Below the pieces are notes generated by a model. The model did not search any database. It was not told the DNA's origin and was given only the letters and a program-made list of their open reading frames with translations. From Panicum virgatum (taxonomy: Eukaryota > Streptophyta > Magnoliopsida > Poales > Poaceae): a DNA stretch of 64,000 bases. Location of the stretch: NCBI RefSeq assembly GCF_016808335.1, contig NC_053143.1, positions 5,799,398 through 5,863,397 of the forward strand, in the 5' to 3' direction. Shown here in pieces: positions 54,003-64,000 of the stretch; position 1 is the first letter of the stretch; every line of letters starts with the position of its first letter. A program made the position numbers and the translations under genes.

Positions 54003-55310
54003 TTCTTGTTAAGATTTTAATGTAACCAATAATATAGTAACAACACCATTCTTGCACTTCTTTTTAAAAAAAATGACAGGAACTTATTAGAAATAATTTA
54101 GTTGACGGGAAGCTACTTGATGCAATGTAGTGTGGACAAATCAACATATGAGTCCCATGTTAAAAGATAGACTAGAATTAAAACCTCACGTACATACCTT
54201 AAACTTATACAAAAAAGATGTTTTTTAAATCCATATAAAAAGAAGCAACTTTTAGCAATTAGTGTAGCCAAGATTTAAAATTACTCTCTTCGTTCTAATT
54301 TATAAAGGGTTCTAACTCATTCTTTTTACGTCTAGGTTCGTATGCATGTTAATAGATCTAGATACATACAAACCACATACGTAAAATAACCAAGTTCAAA
54401 TTTTGATAAAGGTAAAGTTCGTTTGAAATATGAACTATCCAAGTTCAAAACATAGTCACGTATATTTTAAACTTATTTAGAAAAACCTCAAGAAATTGAT
54501 AGGCATGTTTGGGAAATTACAGACTCGGAATTTCTCACGTGTTGGACTGTTTTAGTGATTTTTATCACGGTTTGAGCTTACAATAAAGCCCGTGAAAGAC
54601 TTTTCTAGATCATGTGTAGCGTAACAAAATTTTAGTGCTTGTCTTGCTCTACAACTTTGTTATGGAAGTTGGACCATGTTTCTTAATGGGTTTGAATATT
54701 TCGTTAGGGTTCAATTTGTTGAAACAAAATTTTGACTTCATGATTTTATCCACTGGTTTCTTCGTCTCAACAAGAGATCAACAATATGTATGATCATATG
54801 GCTTAGGTTTGCTAGTCCGTATTATGCTTTTAAGATGTCGAAAGCATCACATTTTGCCCCTATAGAGGAAGTTATAAAATCTACACTATAAAATATATCA
54901 TCTCAATAATGTATATTATCTAGATTCAAAAAATTCACCATGAACCAAACAACCCTTTTTTTTCCAGAATGTGTCTATTGTTCCGGAGGAAAGATCAAAA
55001 TCAATTGAGATGACTCAAATACTACTCAATAGGACGACAACTAATATGGAATTAAGCGCCCCCAATGAGTGAAACGTATTTTCTTGGGAAAATGTCAGGA
55101 ATTTAAACATTGACATCACATTTCAGTAGGTACGAAATGAATTCGCAGATCCTAAATTATCACAATATCGAGTGCCATTTAGGATAGACAAAAGAAAGCA
55201 CGCTTTCCTCGATCACCAGTAGTTCCTTCCGTCTACTCTATAGCAAACCTGACATGGACTGGCATATGGACCTCCTCTCTGTAGACGTACTTGGGCACGA
55301 TGAGCTGATA
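54003..55310. repeat. Duplicated block 1 (3' flank and last exon of SINA copy C)
   Basis: Aligns almost throughout with 56972-58632 in the same orientation: aatgtaaccaataatatagt, gttgacgggaagctacttga, cgacaactaatat and the SINA 3' end. Block 1 lacks the two insertions (190 bp and 257 bp) present in block 2. Confidence 0.9.
55233..55310 (-). pseudogene. SINA copy C: 3'-terminal remnant
   Basis: Minus-strand coding for QLIVPKYVYREEVHMPVHVR and the stop at 55233. Homology to copy D ends right after the Gln codon (about 55310), as it does in copy A. Upstream is unrelated sequence (55311-56900). Confidence 0.75.
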
Positions 55311-56930
55311 GGGTAGATTATGCTGCACAGTGAGGGACCGAAGCTGGCGACCAGAGGGAGGGGTGAATGGGAGCCGATCAAAATTTCTTTCAAAATCGAT
55401 CCGTCGGCCTATATCCCAAAAATCACCGCGAGCCCTCAACCTAGGGTATGAGAGAATAGCTATGGAGTAGCTAACTCACAGCAGCACACCCTAGGAACCA
55501 TCGCTGAAGCAAAACGAGACAAATCGCATAATTGTCTGCCTGGACCGGTCTGACCGGTGCAACGGACCGGTCTGACCGGTCGTGGCAGTCTGAATAGGTC
55601 TTGACCGGTCTTGCCGTCCAGTCTGACCGGTGGCACCTAGAAAAGCCCGTGAACAAGACTTCAAAAGATGAATCTCGAGCAAACGAAATCCAAATCCAGC
55701 GAAAATTGGAGGACACCTCCGCAACTATCCCGCGAACATATCCCCAAGAGATCTTTCCCAAAAGATCAAAGAAACTTAAGAATTCGAGGGAAGATCAAGA
55801 AGGATTGGGGTTTTCTCAAGACCTCAAAAACTTCAATTCGTAGGAACTCGCGATTCCAGAGGGTTTGGCACGAGGCTAGAGGCACAGGAATCACTACAAA
55901 GAGCTCTACGAACCGTCGCGATCATGTGCACCAAAAACAAAACGAAAATCCATCACAAAAGAGCACAAAAGGGACGGGATTGGATCGATTCAAAAAGCCC
56001 AGAGGGCACGAGGAGGATGGGGCCTCCTTTCCCAATCAAATCCAATACAAAGTCTCACGAATCCATAAACAAATCCTACTCTAAAGAGAAGAACAGGGAG
56101 AGAGACACAGGGGCGGCGGCCTGGGAGGAGCAAGCAATCCACGGACAGAATACAAAAGCCGCTCTTTAACCTAACACAAGTGAAGGGGTATTTATACCCG
56201 CCGAGATCGGTCAGACCGGTTCCATGGACTGGTCAGACCGGTCAGACCGGTTGGTCTGCAGCATCCCCCTGTACACGATCTCATCTGACGGCTGAGGTTC
56301 TTTCTTCGAAACGAAGTCTTCTCCGCGATGCCGCCATGTTGATAAAGATCCGGTTCGCGGTTTTGGAAGATCCGCGAAACCCGGGTAGATGGCCGGTTTT
56401 GAGAAAACCGCCAAAACTCCACGCACAGGAAGATTCCCGCCTCCACGTCGTGGCCCTAGACGCCGTTCCCGCCTCGGCCTTCTGACAGCCCTAGACGCCG
56501 CCCGACGCCCGTCACCTCCTCGCCCGCAGCGAGGCCCTAGACGCCGTCGACGCCCATCGCCTCCGTCAGTCCCGAGACCGACGCCCGTGCCTCCACGACT
56601 TGGCGTCTTCAACCGCCGTCCGCCTGCTTGGTTTTGTGGCGCAAACCAAGAAACCCGCCTTCCGTCGCTGCTTGTGTCCTCAATCCAGGAGTGGACGCCC
56701 CAGCTGCCGCCCGGCCTGAGCTCCTCCACGGCAACTCCCCGTCGACACTCGACGCCCGTGTACCTGCAATCAAAGACCAAGCGCATGATCACACCGCACG
56801 GTTGACAATTCACTCATCACAAGTAGGATAGAGTACTCAACATTCCTCACACAGCTGCACTACAACATTTTCGACGTGAGGAAAACTTTCATCTAGATGT
56901 GAGTTCCGCTCTCCCTTAAAAAAATCATAC
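55311..56930. other. Inserted unknown element between SINA copy C and block 2
   Basis: Bounded by repeated gaccggtctgaccggt motifs at 55540-55635 and again at 56205-56250, which suggests an LTR or promoter-bearing TE. The centre (55640-56100) is purine-rich on the plus strand. 56390-56760 is a GC-rich block with repeated ccctagacgccg. No protein domain and no clear TG...CA boundaries were found. Confidence 0.4.
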
Positions 56931-57564
56931 TCCGTTGTTTGAGATTAGTGCTAGGTGCAAATTTTTTATTAAGATAAGTATTAATGTAACCAATAATATA
57001 GTAACAACACCATTTTTGCACTTTTTTTAAAAAAAATGACTGGAATTTATGAGAAATAACTTAGTTGACGGGAAGCTACTTGATGCAATGTAGTGTGGAC
57101 AAATCAACGTGTGAGTCCCATGTTAAAAGATAGACTAGAATTAAAACCTCACGTATCACCTTAAACTTATAGCAACTTTTAGCAATTAGCATAGCATCGT
57201 TCTAAATTATAAGGGGTTCTAACTCATCTTTTTACGTCTAGGTTCGTATGTATGTTAATGAATCTGGACACATATACAAATCACATACGTAAAATAACCA
57301 AGTTTAAAATTTGATAAAGGTAAAGTCCGTTTGAAATATGAACTATCCAAGTTCAAAACATAGTCACGTATATATTTTAAAGTTATTTAGAAAAACCTCA
57401 AGAAATTGATAGGCAAGTTTAGGAAAAGCTCACTAGATTACAGACTCTGAATTTCTCACGAATTTCCGATAAAGCCCGTGAAAGACATTTCTAGATCTTG
57501 GGTAGTGTAACAAAGTTTTAGTGCTTGTCTTGCTCTACAACTTTGTTAAGGAAGTTGGACCATG

Positions 57565-57754
57565 GGTCTGATCATTTCAGCTTGCTTTGGCTTTTTAAGC
57601 TGCGCTGCACAGTACAGCTGCACGGCTTGGGCGGCTGCTAGCATGCTGCACGTATATCAGATACGCAGCTACCGATGTTGGTTAGGTGTACTCGATGAGT
57701 ATGGTTGTGCCGCTGCAGCACTGAAACGCTACAGCTAGCTCAACCGATCGGACC
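57565..57754. mobile_element. 190-bp MITE of unassigned superfamily, TSD ccatg
   Basis: Absent from the paralogous site in block 1 (about 54672), which reads ggaccatgtttctt. Here ccatg is duplicated (57560-57564 and 57755-57759) around an element starting ggtctgatc and ending gatcggacc (inverted termini with one mismatch). The interior is rich in gctgca/tgcagc. A 5-bp duplication with GGTC termini does not fit Stowaway (TA), Tourist (TAA) or hAT (8 bp) neatly. Confidence 0.75.
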
Positions 57755-57903
57755 CCATGTTTCTTAATGGGTTTGAATGTTTCATTAGGGCTCAATTTGT
57801 TGAAACAAATTTTTGACTTCATGATTTTATCCACTCATTTCTTCGTCTCAACAAGATCAACTATATGTATGATCATATGGCTTAGGTTTGCTAGTCCGTA
57901 TTA

Positions 57904-58160
57904 CTCCCTCCTTCCCCGTTTATAAGGCATGGTGGAACATGACACGGTCTTCTAAACAACACTTTGACCATTTATTTATCATATATTATATCACTTTTGA
58001 TTATAAACTTATAATCATTGTAAAATATATTTGATTATGAATCCAATCATATGAAATTTGCATTATAAAAATAAAAATTTAATAGTCAAATTATTGGTCA
58101 AAAATGACAAGGTTTGAATCTTGATATACGTGTATGTCTTATAAACAGGGAAGGAGGGAG
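57904..58160. mobile_element. Stowaway MITE, empty site in block 1
   Basis: Starts ctccctccttccccgtttat and ends ataaacagggaaggagggag, flanked by TA (57902-57903, 58161-58162). Block 1 (about 54830) has the uninterrupted ccgtattatgc with a single TA. Confidence 0.92.
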
Positions 58161-58556
58161 TATGATTTTAAGCTGTCGAAAGCATCACATTTTGCGCCTA
58201 TAGAGGCAGTTATAAAATCTACACTATAAAATATATCATCTTGAATAATGTATATTATCTAGATTAACAAAATTCACTACGAACCAAGCAACCACTTTTT
58301 TCTTTCCAGAATGCATCAATTGTTCCGGAGGAAAGATCAAAATCAATTGAGATGACTCAAATACTACTCAATAGGACGACAACTAATATCGAATTAAGTG
58401 AAACGTATTTTCTTGAAAAATATCGGGAATTTAAACATTGACATCACATTTCAGTAGGTACGAAATGAATTCGCAGATCCTAAATTATCACAATATCGAG
58501 TGCCATTTAGGATTGACAAAAGATATCACGCTTTCCTCACCAGTAGTTCCTTCCAT

Positions 58557-58771
58557 CTACTCTATAGCAAACCTGACATCGACTGGCATATGGACCTCCT
58601 CTCTGTAGACGTACTTGGGCACGATGAGCTGATAGCTCTCGTTGGGATCAGGCAGGCCATCGGAGGGATCCGAGCACGCCACCTGGAACTCCGTTGTCCG
58701 CGTATATGTGACCAATAATCCACTCTCGTCGCGCTGTTGTAGGTAATATTCGAGCTCACATTTGATTTCCT

Positions 58772-58804
<33 letters not shown>

Positions 58805-59648
58805 GAGGGCGGATGCAGATGACGGAGATTGCGCTGCAGAATGGGTGGTGGACCACGTTCAGCAGGAAGACGTGCGTCCTGCCATGCGACACGACGAAGT
58901 TGAAGCCGTCCCTGAGCCAGACTACGGAGGATGAGGTCCCCGAGGCGGCACTCCGGCCGGGGGGACTGGGCTGGGCCACGTGGGGCCAGCGGTGCGCACT
59001 GCCGGCGACGTGGTCCAGGAGCGCCGCCGTGGAGCCGACGAAGCCGCACGCACTCCGGCGCGTGGACTGGGCTGGGCCACGTGGGGCCAGCGGTGCGCAC
59101 TGCCGGCGACGTGGTCCAGGAGCGCCGCCGTGGAGCCGACGAAGCCGCACGCGTCGCTGCCGGGGGGGCAGTGGCACGGCGCGTGGATGCACTCGCGAAG
59201 GTGCTCCTCAAGGGCGTGGTACGCGGGCCTGGCGGCGCAGCCGTACGGCGCGTGCGGGCACGGGGAGACGACGGATCGGAGTCCACCACGCGCTCCATGG
59301 CGTGGCACCGCCGGTACCCGCCGGCCAAGGCGACGCCGCACAAATGGCACCTGCCGGCATCCTTGAGCTTGTCGCGGCACGGCGAGCACAGGACGTGCCC
59401 CACGGCGCACTGCATGCATGGACAGACAGGTTCATTCCAAACCTGTAGTGCTCGAAGAATATGCCCGGCGGCCGCCGGCCATGCATGCATGCATGACGCA
59501 TCTGTACGTAACGTACCTGGAAGATGGGAGGCTTGAGCGGAAGGAAGCAGATGCTGCACTCAAGGAAGTCTCTGTCCGCCAGGGTCAGATCCGAGACCGC
59601 CGCCGCCGTGCTCGCCGGCCGCACATGGGCCGACGACGCCGGCGCCAT
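58557..59648 (-). pseudogene. SINA copy D: SINA-type RING E3 ligase with frameshifts
   Basis: Minus strand. Exon 1 is 59648-59517 (MAPASSAHVRP ... CSICFLPLKPPIFQ), the GT-AG intron is 59516-59410, and exon 2 is 59409-58557 with CAVGHVLCSPCRDKL ... CHLCG completing the RING. SIAH zinc fingers follow (CPHAPYGC, CIHAPCHCPPGSDACGF), then the SINA domain (FNFVVSHGRTHVFLLNVV, SYQLIVPKYVYREE) and the stop at 58557. A 1-nt frameshift follows CHAMERVVDS (near 59265), and a ~101-bp tandem duplication (58963-59164) shifts the frame again, so three frames are needed. (GGC)n at 58775-58802 encodes an Ala run. Intact relatives attach ubiquitin to substrates. Confidence 0.85.
58963..59164. repeat. ~101-bp tandem duplication inside SINA copy D
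   Basis: ggactgggctgggccacgtg ... ccgacgaagccgcacgc occurs twice head to tail with period about 101 bp, not a multiple of three. Confidence 0.92.
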
Positions 59649-59777
59649 TGCCGAGCCGGGCGAGCCGTCGACGGGAGCTGCTGATTTTTTTGGCTCTCGT
59701 ACTCGATTGCAGTGTCCGGCTCACCTCACCAGCAGCATGCTCCTCCACCGCTATGGCTTCTGGCCTTCTGCGCATTG

Positions 59778-59790
59778 CCAATTTATAGAG
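59778..59790 (-). promoter_or_regulatory. TATA-like box upstream of SINA copy D
   Basis: ctctataaattgg on the minus strand, about 135 bp upstream of the ATG at 59648. Confidence 0.45.
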
Positions 59791-59799
59791 TTATTAGGC

Positions 59800-60360
59800 G
59801 CATGAACACGCTTGTGGATTTTAATTCCCACATTATCACTCCATTTGCTGGCTCGAATCCCCAGGCCGGGGGCCGGGAGAACGCGAACCAAAGAGGCAGC
59901 TTTGACCCGTCCTGAACTCGAGGTAGCATAAAGGGCAACACACGACGGGCTTCACGGCTTATTCCTCAACCCCTCTACAAATTCTATTGTAATCTTTATA
60001 TTCCAATCCAACTCCGTCCCCTCATCGTGACAACATACGTGAAGAAGAAAAAGGGATAAGACTGAACTCACAAAGACTTTATTTTCAATAGCTGCGTAAA
60101 GTGTGTCCATTACTTTGTGTATAGATTTTAGATCTAATGGTATTTGCTTCATCTGCCGTAATTATTACTGAAAGATGGTAATTATGCAACTTTATAAAGG
60201 GCAATATACAGAAAAATCATGGAGCTAGGGGTAAACAACCCCCCCCCCCCCCCCCACCGCCACCACTTACCCACACACACAAATAAAGCAACTCGCTTAG
60301 GGTTGAGTTATCGAGAACTTCCTAGTTTTTAGCGGGACAACACAAGGAAAAACCACACAA
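59800..60360. other. Intergenic with poly-C tract
   Basis: No gene seen. A homopolymer of about 17 C lies near 60239-60256; its length may be unreliable in sequencing. Confidence 0.5.
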
Positions 60361-60364
60361 CTAA

Positions 60365-61674
60365 GGCCCTGTTTGGATAGTCTAACTTGGTTAGAAGTTA
60401 GAGTTAGTTTCTAGCTCATGACTAACACAAAACTAACTCTAACTAAAAACATGTTTGGATGCAAGGGTTAGAGTTAGATTAAATGCACTTTTCCAATCAT
60501 TTGGTCTCTCTCTAGCAAGATTTGGTGTGGCCAGCTTTGTGTGCCCTCCTCCTAGCTCCTCTCTCCCTCCCACACCACCCCATTTGCTTGGCCGCAGAAG
60601 GAGAAGGCGCTCAACTGCCCGCGGTGCGCCTCCCTCCCTCCCCTCTTCCATCGCCGGCGATCCTCCTCCCTCGCCGGGCCGGCCGTCCTTCCTTCTCTCT
60701 CTCTCTCGCTTCACCCGCGCGCCCCCTCACCTGCTCCGGCACTCCAGCGGCGGGACCCCGGACCACCTCGACCTCGCCGGCATCGAGCTCGACCGGATCC
60801 GCGGCGCCGAGGTCCTCCTCCGGCGCCTGACCCTGCTCCCTGGCGGCGAAGCTCCGTGCGCGGGCGGCCGCCCGTCCCTGCCCCGGCGGCCGCGCACGCA
60901 TGGCCCGGCGCCTGCCCCTGCCCCTGCCCTCAGGCGGCGGAGCCTCCCCGGTGGAGCTCGTGGCGGCCCGGCTCGAGCTCGAGCTCCGCCCCGGCGGTGG
61001 GATCTCCGGCCGGCCGCGTTCACTCCCCATTCTGGCGCTCCTTCAGATCTGGCGCGCGTGGACGGAGCTGGCGGCGGCGCGCGGGTGGAGCAGGCTGCCG
61101 AGCGCGGACGGCTGCGCGCAGGCCGAGCAGGCGGCAGCAGGCGCGCGCAGCAAGCACGCATGGCGGCGAGGGCGCGCCGGCGAGCGCGCAGAGCAAGCAC
61201 ACCGGTCCCACGGTGCCTCCCTCCTCCCTCTCTCTTCTCCGGCCGCCTCGAGCTCGGCCGCCTCAAGCTCGGAGCGGCGGATCTTGCCGGGCAACGCGGG
61301 CGCTCGGAGCGGCCATCGGTGGACTAGCGCACGCGGACGGCGCCGAACGGCGGCGCTCGGAGCGGCGACCGGCGGACGAGCACACTCGGAGGGATAGCGG
61401 GCTGGCGGCGCCCCTGGGTCCGGATCGGGGATTCGGGGTGCGGTGCGGAGGGGGAGGGCGGCGGCCACAGATGGATCCGGGGAGGGGAGAGAAAGAGGAA
61501 AAAGAGTGGGCCCCGCCTCAATCTAACCCAAATAAGCACCCCTTAGAGGGGATAGTTTTTTGGGGTGGGTTAGATGTATCTAACCCACTCTAACCCATCC
61601 TGTTTGGCTACTTTTGGGTTAGATGGCTCCAATCTAACCCAATCTAACTCTAACCCATGGATCCAAACAGGGCC
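60365..61674. mobile_element. PIF/Tourist-type element with GC-rich captured cargo (1.31 kb)
   Basis: Perfect terminal inverted repeat ggccctgtttggat / atccaaacagggcc, flanked by TAA on both sides (60362-60364, 61675-61677), the PIF/Harbinger target duplication. Subterminal gttagagttag-type repeats occur at both ends. The interior (60540-61500) is very GC-rich with long overlapping frames but no recognised domain, suggesting captured gene 5' sequence. No transposase. Confidence 0.8.
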
Positions 61675-61806
61675 TAAGCCGAGAAGATTGTCCAACAATA
61701 CACTCCATTTCGCAGCTGACACAACAAATCTGAGCCCCAAACTTGACAAAATGACCCAAGTTAACGACTAAATTGACCCCACTTGGTCACCATACAGTAT
61801 AGAGAT

Positions 61807-61975
61807 GCAGGCGGGCCTGTCTGCAGGCTGCCTGCAGGCCACCGCATTGTCTGCCAGCACTTTTCCAACTCCTGCAGGAGCTTGCTAGCTATTGCTTGGC
61901 TGCCAGCCAGCTCCCTCAGGGCCTCGCAGGAACGTGCAAAGTGGCCTGCAGGCACCTGCAGGAGCCCGCATGCAC
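61807..61975. repeat. Short fold-back repeat rich in cctgcagg
   Basis: gcaggcgggcctgtctgcag at the left is mirrored by cctgcaggagcccgcatgc at the right, with ctgcctgcaggccac against gtggcctgcaggcac inside. About 170 bp, non-coding; likely a small MITE. Confidence 0.55.
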
Positions 61976-63240
61976 AGATAGCTGATAATGACAGCATATG
62001 CAAGCTGCAAGAACTGCGATACTTCTATTCTAAATTTCTAATAACTGGTCAGGTCAAATTAACCTATATCCTCATCTAGTCATGCTCATGCGTCAAGGAA
62101 CTCGTGAAGTTTGAACTCTTCTTTTCCATCAAAGGCTAACCCAAACTTCATTCGTAAACCAGCAAAATTAACTTAAAAAAAGTAAAGCAATGAAATTACA
62201 AAGTTTCAAAAAGTAGTACATTTCAGCCACCAAAACAAACCAGATAGAGAACTTAGGATTGCTCCTCGACAGCTTGAACCAAAACAACAGAACGTTAATC
62301 TGAGTAACTGAATGTAGCATAACTAGCAGTAATAGGTGATATCTTATATGCAATTTTGACAAATGACTCCTAAAAAATTTGTTGAAGTTGGCAAGCAAGA
62401 TAAATGAAGCACAAAAAGGATCCATGTGAAATCCAACGACTTTCAAATTTCCATGGCTGCCCTGTCACCAATCTCCCTAGCTAGTGACTACATAACGCTT
62501 AATTAAACAAGTCTTTACATTTTAATTCCCCAACCTCTGCTAGCGACCAATGGATTCTTTCATTTTCTCAATTAACATCTGGCAACCCACATATTAGTAG
62601 CCACCTTTCGATTTGACGATCTTCAGAAGTTGCTCTTGGTTATTGGACACTAACGTTTCAGGTGCCGCTGGGAGTCTGCAATATCCATGGATCATGTATC
62701 AGTACTTTTAAGAGGATTTTGCATAAATATCACTCTTAATATTTACTGAGTATCTAGGCAATGCGATGTACTTAGAGAAAAAAGCTTCATTCGTAACTTC
62801 AACCTTCAGGCCTAGTGGCTGAAATGACAGAAGCATAATAATTTACAGAAATTAAATATGGAATGGAAGGAGATGCAATGAAACACAATATGCTACATAT
62901 TAATTACCTAGGCCTGAACTGTACATGTTCCTTTGCCCATTCAACAGTGATCATTGGTTTCTAGACTACCAATTCTAGTGACTTTAGTTCTGTCAGCAAC
63001 AATAATCATTTCAAAAATGTTCCTTTGCCCATTCAAATTTTAGTAGATAACAAAGTAACAATAGGAAGATAATAAGTGTAACTCACAGTAGGAGCATAAT
63101 GAAGATCATCCGTGATGCTCTCATGATTTGTTATTGATATGATATCCAAGTAAGAATCACCTAAAAATTAATACATAAAGCGCTCTTTCAGCTGAAATAA
63201 ACAAGATGTAACTCCACTTAAAACTAATGAAAGTTTTCAC
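61976..63240. other. Probable 3' non-coding part of the hAT element
   Basis: AT-rich; no convincing exon found. It may contain introns or the 3' UTR of the minus-strand hAT gene to the right. Confidence 0.35.
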
Positions 63241-63241
63241 A

Positions 63242-64000
63242 TCAATTCAAAATGTACGCATAGATTTGATAGTAAATTAACATACCAGATGCTCGAATCC
63301 AATCCTGAAAGCATAAGAGAGCTTCAACAGTGTTGCCAGACAATCTAGTTCGATGATCGTTGATGATCCGATTGCTTGTGCTGAAAGCAGATTCAGACGC
63401 CACGGTTGAAGCGGGAACAGCCAGCACATCACGTGCTATACGGGCCACTATGGGATACTTTGTTGCATGCATCTTCCACCAATGCAGGATGTCAAAGTTG
63501 TCATCGTCGCAGGGAAACAGATCATCTTGCAAATATCTATCAAGCTCGCTGGTTTCTCGGCTGCTTTGACCACTTGTATGTTGGCTCCAATCAGACCATG
63601 AAGCACTATTTGTCACTGTTACTGTAGCATTTTCTTGACTGGAAGAACTGAAGGTATGCCCTATATGAGACGAATATCCACTAAATAAACTTCGGATGGC
63701 TTTATCTACTTTGTCTATATGAATACTTGCATGGTTTCCATACACTTGTTTCAAACGGAATTCAATAAAGCCAAACTTGAAGCGAGGATCAAGGATAACC
63801 GGTATGCAGTTTGTCAAGTATGATATTATCCAATACTTCTCAAATTTGGTTTTCATTTCTCGAACCATGGCTGCAATGGTAGGGTTTGCACTTGTTTCTT
63901 CCCTCGCCAACACTTGCCTTATACTCCAAATTTCATGAAAATAAAGATTGGAGGTCGGGTACTTTGAACCAGATACAAGTTCAGTAGCTTTCTTGAATAC
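63242..64000 (-). CDS. RICESLEEPER-like hAT transposase, C-terminal part (continues beyond window)
   Basis: The minus-strand frame covers the end of the catalytic RNase-H-like part (IPVILDPRFKFGFIEF), a linker, and the hAT C-terminal dimerisation domain (FDILHWWKMHATKYPIVARI, VPASTVASESAFSTSNRIIN, TVEALLCFQDWI). A consensus splice donor follows SG near 63286, so the last residues before the stop at 63242 are probably intronic and another exon may follow. No lesion is seen within the visible part. Domesticated relatives (DAYSLEEPER/RICESLEEPER) exist; whether this copy is a host gene or transposon cannot be told without its N-terminus and TIRs. Confidence 0.85.
   Translation of the reverse strand, partial: VFKKATELVSGSKYPTSNLYFHEIWSIRQVLAREETSANPTIAAMVREMKTKFEKYWIISYLTNCIPVILDPRFKFGFIEFRLKQVYGNHASIHIDKVDKAIRSLFSGYSSHIGHTFSSSSQENATVTVTNSASWSDWSQHTSGQSSRETSELDRYLQDDLFPCDDDNFDILHWWKMHATKYPIVARIARDVLAVPASTVASESAFSTSNRIINDHRTRLSGNTVEALLCFQDWIRASGMLIYYQIYAYILN

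Larger units (their letters stand above)
56972..58632. repeat. Duplicated block 2 (3' flank of SINA copy D)
   Basis: Paralogue of 54003-55310, longer because of insertions at 57565-57754 and 57904-58160. Confidence 0.9.

Noticed and set aside
60239..60256. Poly-C tract as a functional element
   Set aside because: Simple homopolymer, prone to sequencing or assembly error.
60455..61593. Long GC-rich frames on both strands
   Set aside because: Overlapping open frames in several phases, Pro/Arg/Ala-rich, no domain; treated as transposon cargo rather than genes.
45049..63913. The two hAT pieces (45.1-45.8 kb and 63.2-64 kb) as one split transposase
   Set aside because: Both are minus strand, but the 45 kb piece (an N-terminus) is downstream of the 63 kb piece (a C-terminus) in that reading direction, and the first is BED/DUF659-type while the second is RICESLEEPER-like.

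Overview
The window is plant nuclear DNA, almost certainly from a grass and probably a panicoid; the species cannot be named from sequence alone. The reasons are two GC-rich intronless monocot-style host genes, TE families typical of grasses (a Sirevirus-type Ty1/copia element, L1-type LINEs, CACTA, MULE, hAT, PIF/Tourist, Stowaway and Helitron ends), AT-rich intergenic DNA with sharply bounded GC-rich islands, and spliced eukaryotic gene structures. No bacterial-style operon, rRNA, tRNA or CRISPR was seen.

Layout: (1) 1-2728 is the 3' half of a CACTA transposon with a multi-exon gene ending in a Ulp1-like cysteine protease, then subterminal repeats and the terminus. (2) 2729-4722 is intergenic, with a dispersed repeat and a Helitron 3' end. 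(3) 4723-5409 (-) is an intact thaumatin-like (PR-5) gene. (4) 5470-7145 is intergenic with LTR and MITE debris. (5) About 7146-26800 is one decayed LINE on the minus strand. It is split by a 13.3 kb Sirevirus (8143-21416, TSD aaccc) and its 5' end is inverted (ORF1 start on the plus strand at 25326), as expected from twin priming. (6) 26869-28800 is a second, 5'-truncated LINE. (7) 28800-40090 is TE debris with MITEs, a 215-bp direct repeat around Ty3-like LTR sequence, an NBS-LRR pseudogene next to a Helitron end, a mini-CACTA and a captured serine-carboxypeptidase fragment. (8) About 40090-44920 is a MULE with a decayed MURA transposase (+) and an uninterrupted MYB/SANT-like gene (-), tail to tail, between long hairpin-rich TIRs. 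(9) 45100-46350 (-) is a hAT transposase 5' fragment. (10) 47385-48791 (+) is an intact serine carboxypeptidase-like gene. (11) 49795-59800 is a cluster of SINA-type RING E3 ligase genes and remnants, in both orientations, all broken. A 1.3 kb duplicated flank there records two clean MITE insertions, and a Pack-MULE lies inside the cluster. (12) 60365-61674 is a PIF/Tourist-type element carrying GC-rich cargo. (13) 61800-64000 is the 3' end of a RICESLEEPER-like hAT transposase gene that continues beyond the window.

Only two apparently functional host genes remain (thaumatin-like and SCPL). The MYB/SANT gene inside the MULE is also open. Everything else is transposon or pseudogene. The most unusual items are the MULE with a MYB/SANT accessory gene, the twin-primed LINE hosting a young Sirevirus whose env-like ORF carries three TAG stops, and the SINA cluster, where paralogous copies act as empty-site controls for MITE insertions.
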